Shown here piece by piece: positions 21,785 to 28,563 of a stretch of DNA of 28,563 nt (within the stretch, counting starts at the first letter, position 1; every line of letters begins with the position of its first letter). The translations under genes were made by a program, and so were the position numbers. The notes beneath the pieces are model-generated. The model was given only the letters and a program-made list of their open reading frames with translations, ran no database searches and was not told the DNA's origin. Source of the DNA: SBAX01 sp043806315 (GTDB taxonomy: Bacteria > Planctomycetota > Phycisphaerae > UBA1845); assembly GCA_043806315.1 (NCBI GenBank), contig JAZDHF010000005.1, positions 1 to 28,563 of the forward strand, given 5' to 3'.

Positions 21785-24700
21785 ATGTACTGCAACTTTT
21801 TCGGACTCCGCTCCCATCCGTTCGAGGACCGGGCGGACGCGCAATTCTTCTACCCCACGGCCGAGGGCGAGGAAACGCTCGCCGCCATGGTGTACGAAAT
21901 CCAATACGGCACGGGCTTGGGACTTCTGATCGGCGAGGCGGGAACGGGCAAGACCCTCCTGATCCGCGCCCTGCTGCAACGACTTCAGAACGCGGACCAA
22001 ACCGTGGTGGTAACCTGGCCGCCGAGCGGGGCCATGGACCTGATCCGCGAGTGCTGCAAGGGGTTCGGCGTGACCCTGCCCTCCTCACACCATGAAACGC
22101 GTCGTGTCAGCCGGCTGCGCCGGCACTTGGGTCGGTCGGCGGGGGCCGGGCATCGCTCGATCCTCATCCTCGACCAGGCCGAAAACCTGAGTCCGAGCAA
22201 CATCGCTCAGCTCGCCACGCTCGCGGATCTCTCCGGTGATCGCGGCAGACTCCTCACGATTCTCCTGGCGGCGCAACCTCACGTACGTTCGCTTCTCGAT
22301 CGACCGGAGTTCGCCCGCATTCGTCAACAGCTCTTCGGCGAGCGGACGCTGTCGCCGCTCACCGAGACGGATACGCGCGAATACATCCGACACCGACTTC
22401 GGATCGCCGGCGCCGGGGACGCGGATTTGTTCGACGATCGCGCCATCTCGCTGATTCACGAGATCTCCGGCGGCATCCCGCGACTGATCAACCGCATCTG
22501 CAACGCGGCCATGCTCACGGCCTATGGGGCGGAGACGCCGTGCATCACGCGGGCGATCGTTGAGGAGGCGACGACGACGCGGCCCACCGTGCGCGAGCGC
22601 GCCGTCGAGGCGCGTGAGCTGGGGCTGGCGGCGGCCGGAGACGGCGGCGCCCCCTGGCGGAACAGTCTGCAAACGATGGAGGCGAACGGGCCGCGGATGG
22701 CCGCGGACCCCTACGAATCATCCGCCGCCGACGTTGACACCGTCGATGACGACGGAGTCGACGAGTCGTGGGCCATCGCCAATGGGCCCAGCGGCGCGTC
22801 GATCGCCGACACGGCGTACGAGGGATCCAACGGCGGTTCGCCGCGGTCGGGGCCCAGCAGCGATACCGTGTTACTCGCCAGACTGGAACGGGCGACGGCC
22901 CGCGCGGAGCGGATGACCACGACGACCGAGGCGTCCCTGACGCGCTTGGCCGCGGTCGAAAAGCACCTTGCCTTGCTGGTCGAGCACGCGGACCGAATCA
23001 CCGAGTCCCTGTCCCCCGCCGTGCAAGAAAAAATCGAAGCGATGGAACGCGCGGAACGACGGCTCACGGGAATCGCCTCGCAGACCGAGCGACAGGTGAA
23101 CGACGTCGAGTCCAAACTTGCCCGCGCATCCGGCGTGTTCACCCAGACGGAGGACTCGGCCCGCCGCGCGGAGCGCGCCTGTGAACTCGCCAACGACGTG
23201 GAATCCCGCTTGACGGCGTTCGCCGAGCGTCTCGCGGACAAGGCCGAGGAAGTCCAGCAGCGTGTCTCCGTCCTGATGAGCGGCGTTCAGACGACGGAGG
23301 ATGCGCAGGCCCGGCTCGCCCGCGTGATCGAGCAGGCGACGTGCGTGACGCAGGCATCGGAAAACGCAGTCCACACCGTTCGCACGCACGTGCAGGCGGC
23401 GGTCGACGAGGGCGAACGCGAGCTCCGACGACGCGCCGAAGCGGAAATGGAACGCTGCCAACGTCAAAGCCAAGAACGGATCAAGAGCTTCGAACGTCCC
23501 GTCCTGTCGATCCTTGAGAAGACCCAAGGCAAGGTCGATGCCTTGCTGCAGCGCGCCGCCGCCGTTGCGGCCGATGCCGATAGTGCCGTTGAGCGGCACC
23601 GTTTCGCCGCTCGCGAAACGGTGGAGACGGCTCAGACCCGAGTCGATGCGTTGCTGGAACGTCTCTCGACCGCCGCCGCGGACGCCGATGACAAGACCCA
23701 CGGCCTCACGGCCGCCCTCCAACGAACCATCGCCGACAGTGAACAGGCCCGGCAGCGAATCACCGCGGAATCCGTGGAGCAACACCGGGCCGCGATGCGC
23801 GACCAATGGGCGACGGTGGAAGCCTCCGCTGAGAAGACCGCCCAGGCCGCGCAGGCGAAACTTGATGAGGTCGTACGGCACGCCGCCTCCGCCGCCGCGG
23901 ACGCCGAGCGGCGAGTCGAGGCTGTGACCGCCCCGTTGAAAGCGGCGATCGTGGAGGGCGAGCGGTTTGAAAAGCAGTTGAGCGACGTGCTCCCGCGGCG
24001 GTGCCGGGAAGAGTCCGACGCCTTGTTGGATGGCTATCGCACCTCGTTGCGTGAGGACGCGGCGTCAATGGAGCAATCGGCCAAGGCGACCGTGCAGTCC
24101 GCGCAGGCCCGATTGGACGGCGTCCTCCGGCACGTTTCGGCCGCCGCGATCGACGCCGAGCAGAGCGTGGAACCGCTGACCGCCAAACTCCAAGCCGCGA
24201 TCGAGGACGGCGAACGCCGTGCCAAAGAGTTCAGCGAAACCCTCCCCCGCCGCTGCCGCGAAGAGATCGAAACGATGACCGCGACGGCGACGGCGCGCTT
24301 GCAGCAGGCCGAGCGACAGCTCGACACCCTCCTGACTCGCCAAACCGACGCCCAGTCGACGTTGTCGGCGCTCTCCACCGATGCGGCTGCACGCGTGGCC
24401 GAACTCATGGAGACCGTACGGAGCACCGGAGCGGCGGTGGACGATTTGGCCGCGAAAGCTCAGCCCCTGACGCACTCCCTCGCCGACGCCGTGCAGCGCG
24501 GCGAAGACCTGCTGCGAGAAGTCGAGGCGACCGGCAAGCGCGTCACCGCCCTCCAGCAGCAGGTCGCGAACAACTTGGTCGACATCGGCATCGGATGCGA
24601 ACGAGTCGCCGCCGTCCGCGCCCAAGTCGGCGACTACGACCAACTGGCCGCCGCCCACGAACGCGCCCTGGCCGCGGCGAAGCAACTCAACGCGGTGATC

Positions 24701-26017
24701 ACCTCTGCGGGGGAGCTCCATGACGCCCTCCAGGGATTGGTCGCCCATGCGGACGAAAAGGTCGACCGGCTCGGCTCACACCACGCCGCCGCAAGCCACA
24801 TCCTGGATCGGCTCAACGCCGCGAACGTGACCGGCCATCAGGTCGTGGAGCGCATCGAAAAATCGGGCCACGTCGCCGACGACTCGGCTGCGAAGGTCCA
24901 GGCCCAGATCGATCGGTTAGCCCAAGACGCTTTGTCCCTCCGTACGATGACGGAGACCGCGACGAAACAACTCGAAGACCGGCACAAGGAAGCGGCGGCT
25001 CTTCTAACGAACCTCACCGCCTCCTCGGCCTCGGCGACGCATCTGTACGAGGAGTTGGGCCGGCGCATCGAGCAAGCGCGGGAACAGATGGCGCAGATCA
25101 CAAAGGGCGCCGGTCAAGCGGGCCGGCTCATGGGCCAGGTGTCAGAGATTACGCACACGCTCACCGCCGCGAGGGAGGCGGGCGCTTCCCTGCACGAGAC
25201 CGTCGAAGACGCTCGCCTTCTGACCGATCGCCTGAGCGTGATCGGTGAGGGGGCCGTGCCGCAATGTGCGGCCCTAGGTGAAAATAGCATCGTGGCGCGG
25301 GGACTCATCGAGCGGCAAGAGCAGCTTCGCGAGGAAGCCGACTCCGTCGCGGAGCGCCTGGCGAGCCAGCTCGCGGCAGCCGCCGATCTCGCGAAGGCCA
25401 ACCAGGGCCTGCTCCGCGACTTCACGACGAACGCGGACTCCCTTCGTGAGCGGATCGACGAGCTTGCCCGAGAGGCGGCGGACATGGAGGCACGGCTTGC
25501 CGTCTTGGCCGCCGGACCCACCGCGATCGTGGAGAGCGCTCAGACGCAAGCCGCGCAGTTGGAAAAAGTCTGCGCGGCCGTGCGGAAGATTTTCGCCAAC
25601 CTCTCCGAGGCGACCCTGAAGGCCCAGCAACAAACCGAGGAGCTGAAGGGCGCGGGCGCGGACACCGCCGGCCGACAGGCCCAGCTCACCGTCGAGACGG
25701 AGCGGGCCACGCGAACCCTCCACGTATGGCTGGAAGAGGCCGTCCGAACGCAGTCGCGTCTGGAACAAACGCTGACTGAATGCCCGTCCATTTGGCAGAC
25801 GCACCCGACGGAAACCGTGCGGCGGCTCTCTCACGCAGCCTCACCCTTCGCCCGGATCGCCGCGGACGCCGCCGCCGGGGGGCTCCAAGTCCTTGCGGAA
25901 CCCGCCGTCGCCGCCACGGCCGTCGAATCGAAGATCGCCAAAACGCCCACGCGTGCGGAGGAGATCGCGCGGCTGATCAAGGAGGCGAAACGGGAGGAAG
26001 CCGCCGTTCCCACGTGA
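21785..26017 (+). CDS. ExeA/GspA-type AAA+ ATPase fused to a giant coiled coil
   Basis: A 1410-residue protein. Residues 1 to about 275 are an ExeA-like AAA+ ATPase: start MYCNFFGLRSHPFE as in ExeA relatives, Walker A GEAGTGKT at 50-57, Walker B SILILDQAE at 125-133, a sensor region LLAAQPHVRSLL and the C-terminal SGGIPRLINRICNAAML. An acidic, Gly/Ser-rich linker (about 290-360) follows. Then come about 950 residues of Ala/Glu/Arg/Gln-rich heptad-like sequence forming long coiled coil. It contains an 84-residue internal repeat (LPRRCREE at 736 and again at 820, each after an ALD/LDxVLRH-type segment). No transmembrane segment or peptidoglycan-binding domain is seen, unlike GspA. GAGGTG lies 8-9 nt before the ATG. 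A cytoplasmic ATP-driven scaffold is inferred; partners are unknown. Confidence 0.85.
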   Translation: MYCNFFGLRSHPFEDRADAQFFYPTAEGEETLAAMVYEIQYGTGLGLLIGEAGTGKTLLIRALLQRLQNADQTVVVTWPPSGAMDLIRECCKGFGVTLPSSHHETRRVSRLRRHLGRSAGAGHRSILILDQAENLSPSNIAQLATLADLSGDRGRLLTILLAAQPHVRSLLDRPEFARIRQQLFGERTLSPLTETDTREYIRHRLRIAGAGDADLFDDRAISLIHEISGGIPRLINRICNAAMLTAYGAETPCITRAIVEEATTTRPTVRERAVEARELGLAAAGDGGAPWRNSLQTMEANGPRMAADPYESSAADVDTVDDDGVDESWAIANGPSGASIADTAYEGSNGGSPRSGPSSDTVLLARLERATARAERMTTTTEASLTRLAAVEKHLALLVEHADRITESLSPAVQEKIEAMERAERRLTGIASQTERQVNDVESKLARASGVFTQTEDSARRAERACELANDVESRLTAFAERLADKAEEVQQRVSVLMSGVQTTEDAQARLARVIEQATCVTQASENAVHTVRTHVQAAVDEGERELRRRAEAEMERCQRQSQERIKSFERPVLSILEKTQGKVDALLQRAAAVAADADSAVERHRFAARETVETAQTRVDALLERLSTAAADADDKTHGLTAALQRTIADSEQARQRITAESVEQHRAAMRDQWATVEASAEKTAQAAQAKLDEVVRHAASAAADAERRVEAVTAPLKAAIVEGERFEKQLSDVLPRRCREESDALLDGYRTSLREDAASMEQSAKATVQSAQARLDGVLRHVSAAAIDAEQSVEPLTAKLQAAIEDGERRAKEFSETLPRRCREEIETMTATATARLQQAERQLDTLLTRQTDAQSTLSALSTDAAARVAELMETVRSTGAAVDDLAAKAQPLTHSLADAVQRGEDLLREVEATGKRVTALQQQVANNLVDIGIGCERVAAVRAQVGDYDQLAAAHERALAAAKQLNAVITSAGELHDALQGLVAHADEKVDRLGSHHAAASHILDRLNAANVTGHQVVERIEKSGHVADDSAAKVQAQIDRLAQDALSLRTMTETATKQLEDRHKEAAALLTNLTASSASATHLYEELGRRIEQAREQMAQITKGAGQAGRLMGQVSEITHTLTAAREAGASLHETVEDARLLTDRLSVIGEGAVPQCAALGENSIVARGLIERQEQLREEADSVAERLASQLAAAADLAKANQGLLRDFTTNADSLRERIDELAREAADMEARLAVLAAGPTAIVESAQTQAAQLEKVCAAVRKIFANLSEATLKAQQQTEELKGAGADTAGRQAQLTVETERATRTLHVWLEEAVRTQSRLEQTLTECPSIWQTHPTETVRRLSHAASPFARIAADAAAGGLQVLAEPAVAATAVESKIAKTPTRAEEIARLIKEAKREEAAVPT

Positions 26018-26122
26018 CGCCGAAAACGCGGCGGTACGGTCTACGGCACAGCCCTGTAAATGTTCATGCGCTCCCGCCGGACCGGCGCATCCCATTAAGG
26101 GCGGCGGGGGTAATCGTTTCGC

Positions 26123-26230
26123 GTCATGCTGAGCGGAACACTTGTCATGCTGAGCGCAGCGAAGCATCTCCGTTGGGCGACGAGACCCTTCGCTGCGCTC
26201 AGGGTGACACGCTGCGCTCAGAATGACATC
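26123..26230. repeat. TGAGCGCAGCGAAG-type interspersed palindromic repeat
   Basis: Nested inverted repeats: GTCATGCTGAGCG twice on the left, the longer one continuing CAGCGAAGCATCTC, mirrored by GAGACCCTTCGCTGCGCTCA and GCTGCGCTCAGAATGACA on the right. This sequence style is found between genes in many unrelated bacterial phyla. It fills the gap between the ATPase and ferritin genes; nothing else was seen there except the ferritin promoter. Confidence 0.85.
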
Positions 26231-26294
26231 CCCTGGGCATTTTCGCCACCCCGAACGGAATGCACCCCAGCCGGACAATCCGAAATAATCCCGC

Positions 26295-26323
26295 TTGACC
26301 TTCCCAGTACCTGCTTCTACCAT
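26295..26323 (+). promoter_or_regulatory. promoter of the ferritin gene
   Basis: TTGACC (26295-26300) and TACCAT (26318-26323) are 17 nt apart. The start near 26330 gives a leader of about 50 nt and supports translation from 26383 and not from the ATG at 26332. No obvious Fur-like operator was recognised. Confidence 0.5.
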
Positions 26324-26382
26324 GACCCACGATGGCCTGCGCGGCGATGGTGACGGCGCGGCCACGATGGAGAACGCGAAAC

Positions 26383-26880
26383 ATGATGATTTCCGAAACC
26401 ATGAACGCCAAGCTCAACGATCAGATCACGGCCGAGTTCGGGGCCGCGCACGCCTATCTGGCGATGGCGTGCCTCCTCGACAATATGAGCCTCAAGGTCC
26501 TGGCCGGGCGATTCTTCAAGCAATACAGCGAGGAGCTGGAACATGCCATGCGCATCGTTCGTTATGTGCTTGAGGTCGGCGGGACGGTCGCCCTCGACGG
26601 CGTCTCCAAACCGAAAAAGGATTACAAGAACGTGGAGGACATCGTGGCGACGGCCCTTCAAAACGAAAAGGACATCACCGCGAAAATCAATGACCTCGTC
26701 GCCCTCGCCGACAAGGAGAAAGACTACGCCACCCGCAGCTTCCTGCAATGGTTCATCGACGAGCAGGTGGAGGAGGTTTCCACCATGGCGGAGCTGCTGA
26801 ATCTGGTGAAGCTCGCGGGCAACAACGTGCTGCAGCTCGAGGCCGTCGTGCGACATCAAATGCTCGCCGAGAAAAGCTGA
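26383..26880 (+). CDS. ftnA: bacterial non-heme ferritin
   Basis: An iron-storage protein that oxidises Fe(II) and stores it in a 24-subunit shell. From the ATG at 26383 (GGAGAA 8 nt upstream) it has 165 residues, the normal ferritin length, as a four-helix bundle. Ferroxidase residues appear in the usual places: Glu in AEFGAAHAYLAMA (helix A), Glu and His in EELEHAMR (helix B), Glu in QNEKDITAKINDL (helix C) and the helix-D motif FLQWFIDEQVEEV. The frame runs open to an ATG at 26332, but those residues (Arg-rich) are not ferritin-like and would precede the transcript start. The threonine aldolase gene follows after 73 nt. Confidence 0.93.
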   Translation: MMISETMNAKLNDQITAEFGAAHAYLAMACLLDNMSLKVLAGRFFKQYSEELEHAMRIVRYVLEVGGTVALDGVSKPKKDYKNVEDIVATALQNEKDITAKINDLVALADKEKDYATRSFLQWFIDEQVEEVSTMAELLNLVKLAGNNVLQLEAVVRHQMLAEKS

Positions 26881-26953
26881 AACGCCGAAACCCTGGAACA
26901 CTGAAGCTCTCGAACCCTGAAACGCCACAACGCCCGAACGGGCGGAAAATACG

Positions 26954-28000
26954 ATGCCCGGCGCGCCCATCGTCGATCTTCGAAGCGATACCGTCACCCG
27001 CCCTTCGCCGGGGATGCGCAAGGCGATGGCCGAGGCCGAGGTCGGCGACGACGTCTTCGGCGACGACCCCACCGTCAACCGCCTGCAGGAACGGGTCGCC
27101 GAGCTTCTTGGGAAAGAGGCGGCGATCTACGTCCCGTCCGGGTCGATGGCCAACCAGACGTCCATCCGCTCCCAGACCCAGCCCGGCGACGAGATCATCG
27201 CCCACGCCGACAGCCACATTTACCACTACGAGGCCGGCGCTCCCGCAGGGCTTTCCGGTTGTTCGGTGAGACTACTGAACGGCCCGCGCGGAACGTTCGA
27301 CGCTGCCGCCGTTCGGGCGGCCATGCGACCCGCGGACTCGCATTTTCCACAGTCGGCGCTGATCGTTGTCGAAAACACTCACAACCGCGGCGGCGGAACG
27401 TGCTGGTCGCTCGACGAGATCGCGCGGATTCGGCAAGTCGCTGACGAGTTTCGGGTGCGGATGCACTTGGACGGCGCGCGACTGATGAACGCCTGCGTGG
27501 CCAAGGGGCACTCGCCGCCGCAGTACACGCGATACTTCGACACCGTCTCGATTTGCTTCTCCAAAGGGCTGGGCGCCCCCATCGGCTCCGCCGTCGCCGG
27601 AACGAAAGAGATCATCAAGCGCGTCCATCGCTTCCGCAAAATGTTCGGCGGCGGGATGCGCCAGGCCGGCATCATCGCCGCCGCCGCCCTTTACGCCCTG
27701 GACCACAACATTGACCGCCTTGCCGAGGACCATGCCAACGCCAAGCGCCTCGCGGCGGCCATCGCCAACATGCCCGGCGTCACCATCGACCCCGGCGCCG
27801 TTGAGACCAACATCGTGTACTTTGACGTGAACGAGTCCACCGGTACCGCCAAATCCGTTTGCGACGCGGCACGCGAGAACGGGGTATGGATTCTGCCGAC
27901 GGCGCCGCAGCGCATCCGCGCCGTCACGCACCTCGATGTCTCGACCGACGCCATCGACCGGGCGATCACGATCATGAACGCTGTCATGCGTCGTCGATGA
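26954..28000 (+). CDS. ltaE: L-threonine aldolase (low specificity, PLP-dependent)
   Basis: Cleaves L-threonine or allo-threonine to glycine and acetaldehyde in the cytoplasm. The 348 residues match the fold-type I aldolase family: start VDLRSDTVTRPSPGMRKAMA, then EVGDDVFGDDPTVNRLQE, the cofactor ring-stacking AHADSHIYHYEAG segment, VVENTHNRGGGT, HLDGARLMNA (Asp173 pairing with the pyridine nitrogen) and the PLP lysine in SICFSKGLGAPIG (Lys204). FRKMFGGGMRQAGIIAAAA follows as in the family. A GGCGGA lies about 7 nt before the ATG. No sign of regulation or linked glycine genes; probably co-oriented with ferritin by chance. Confidence 0.95.
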   Translation: MPGAPIVDLRSDTVTRPSPGMRKAMAEAEVGDDVFGDDPTVNRLQERVAELLGKEAAIYVPSGSMANQTSIRSQTQPGDEIIAHADSHIYHYEAGAPAGLSGCSVRLLNGPRGTFDAAAVRAAMRPADSHFPQSALIVVENTHNRGGGTCWSLDEIARIRQVADEFRVRMHLDGARLMNACVAKGHSPPQYTRYFDTVSICFSKGLGAPIGSAVAGTKEIIKRVHRFRKMFGGGMRQAGIIAAAALYALDHNIDRLAEDHANAKRLAAAIANMPGVTIDPGAVETNIVYFDVNESTGTAKSVCDAARENGVWILPTAPQRIRAVTHLDVSTDAIDRAITIMNAVMRRR

Positions 28001-28094
28001 GAACGTAGCTCGTTGCCGGGGCGTGATCTGCCTACGGCGGGAATTACCTGGAATGCAAGGTCATGATGTCCTATGGATGTCGTGCTTTTTTCAA

Positions 28095-28209
28095 CACCCC
28101 GACGGGGTGATGGGCTGTAGCCACGGGTGAAGCGAGTCCGCCGTAGGCGGAACGAGCGGAACCCGTGGATAGAGATGCGTCTCGTTTTTGTCGTCGCCCC
28201 GAAGGGGCG
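28095..28209 (+). repeat. REP-type complex palindrome, copy C
   Basis: Same order as copy A: hairpin CACCCCGACGGGGTG (28095-28109), CTGTAGCCACGGGTGAAG, inner stem TCCGCC/GGCGGA, GGAACCCGTGG, then hairpin CGCCCCGAAGGGGCG (28195-28209). It ends 20 nt before the transposase remnant. Confidence 0.85.
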
Positions 28210-28229
28210 AAGGATTTGCTGAGTCCGAC

Positions 28230-28349
28230 GTGAAATCCTCCGTCGAAAATCAGCTCGAGCATCACAAGAAACGCGACTTCAAGGAAGAACTGCTCACGAT
28301 GCTACGCGCTCACGCTATTCAGTTCGAAGAACGCTACGTTTTCGATTGA
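28230..28349 (+). pseudogene. C-terminal remnant of a REP-associated tyrosine transposase (RAYT, Y1/IS200-like)
   Basis: The frame from 28230 to TGA at 28347-28349 encodes 39 residues: VENQLEHHKKRDFKEELLTM, then LRAHAIQFEERYVFD. IS200-like/RAYT proteins end with just this kind of helix (xxYIxNQxEHHxxxxFxEEFxxLLxxHxIxFDERYxWD), as I remember the family. The catalytic HUH motif and Tyr would lie upstream and are missing. The frame runs back only to a stop at 28170, inside repeat copy C, so just the tail survives. It is bracketed by repeat C and inverted repeat D, the arrangement expected for a RAYT and its own REP elements. Confidence 0.7.
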
Positions 28350-28375
28350 TTACGCGCGCCCATTCGACGACCCTC

Positions 28376-28479
28376 CGCCCCTCGCGGGGCGGATTATCCT
28401 ATGCCCTCATTTTCCACGAGTTCCGTCCGCCGTTGGCGGACTCCACTCGTGGCTACAGCCCTCGGCCCCGTTGGGGCCG
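28376..28479 (-). repeat. REP-type complex palindrome, copy D (inverted)
   Basis: On the minus strand: hairpin CGGCCCCAACGGGGCCG (28479-28463), CTGTAGCCACGAGTGGAG, inner stem TCCGCC/GGCGGA, GGAACTCGTGG, then hairpin CGCCCCGCGAGGGGCG (28391-28376). Copies C and D differ by paired changes: ACGGGTG with ACCCGTGG in C becomes ACGAGTG with ACTCGTGG in D. So the stem is conserved by compensation. Confidence 0.85.
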
Positions 28480-28563
28480 GCTCGGTCGTGTTCCACAGAT
28501 TGAGACGTCCCAAAACGAGCGATCCGCTTGCTCGCGGCTCTGATGGCGTCACCCACAAGGGGT

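Noticed and set aside
22871..23881. 336-codon minus-strand frame within the ATPase gene
   Set aside because: A mirror of the coiled-coil region; regular codon bias creates long open frames on the opposite strand.
26332..26382. Longer ferritin start at 26332
   Set aside because: The added residues are Arg-rich and unlike ferritin; the predicted transcript begins at about 26330 and GGAGAA precedes 26383.

Overview
The window is high-GC bacterial DNA that reads like Planctomycetota, most likely Phycisphaerae-like. This is inferred from four things: a single-chain SecD-SecF fusion, a secreted Cys-rich protein with GACC-type repeats and thrombospondin-type-3 calcium repeats, an ExeA-type ATPase carrying a giant coiled coil, and intergenic regions full of several families of short palindromic repeats. 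TGA is an ordinary stop codon for most genes here, which matters for the selenoprotein call below.

Layout. 1-1300: tail of a probable transposase, a small less GC-rich hypothetical gene, and an unknown minus-strand gene that may carry a frameshift near its start. 1.5-9.5 kb: plus-strand block of a small secreted hypothetical protein, a 1273-residue SecDF translocase subunit, an MFS-PlsC fusion (lysophospholipid flippase plus acyltransferase) and, overlapping it by 4 nt, glucose-6-phosphate isomerase. 9.5-18.4 kb: minus-strand block of a SWIM/SNF2 helicase (its 3' end overlaps pgi), a B12-binding-type radical SAM protein, a DEDDy 3'-5' exonuclease, a Cys-rich secreted protein, an AhpD-like peroxidase-family protein and a LysM/L,D-transpeptidase. 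18.8-20.5 kb: a hypothetical protein and a lipoprotein on the plus strand, facing a retropepsin-like protein on the minus strand. 21-21.8 kb: a gene-free, repeat-rich island. 21.8-26 kb: the 1410-residue ATPase/coiled-coil protein. 26.3-28 kb: ferritin and threonine aldolase. 28-28.5 kb: a palindrome-flanked remnant of a REP-associated tyrosine transposase (RAYT).

Main discoveries. (1) The AhpD-like gene at 16804-17352 (minus) is interrupted by one in-frame TGA exactly at the second redox position of its CxxC motif (CHY-TGA-TEAH). The frame then stays open and family-like to a TAA 101 codons later, and a hairpin with a G-containing loop lies at the spacing expected of a bacterial SECIS. It is best read as a CxxU selenoprotein that simple ORF calling would cut in half. 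(2) A second partial copy of the same gene's 3' end, differing only at synonymous sites over 18 codons, lies just upstream of the exonuclease. (3) Four copies of one complex palindromic repeat occur as two head-to-head pairs, and one pair brackets the last 39 codons of a RAYT gene, pointing to a REP-RAYT system. (4) At least three other palindrome families and an 8-bp tandem array fill the intergenic DNA.

No tRNA, rRNA or CRISPR array was recognised. All family assignments are from reading motifs; no search was run.
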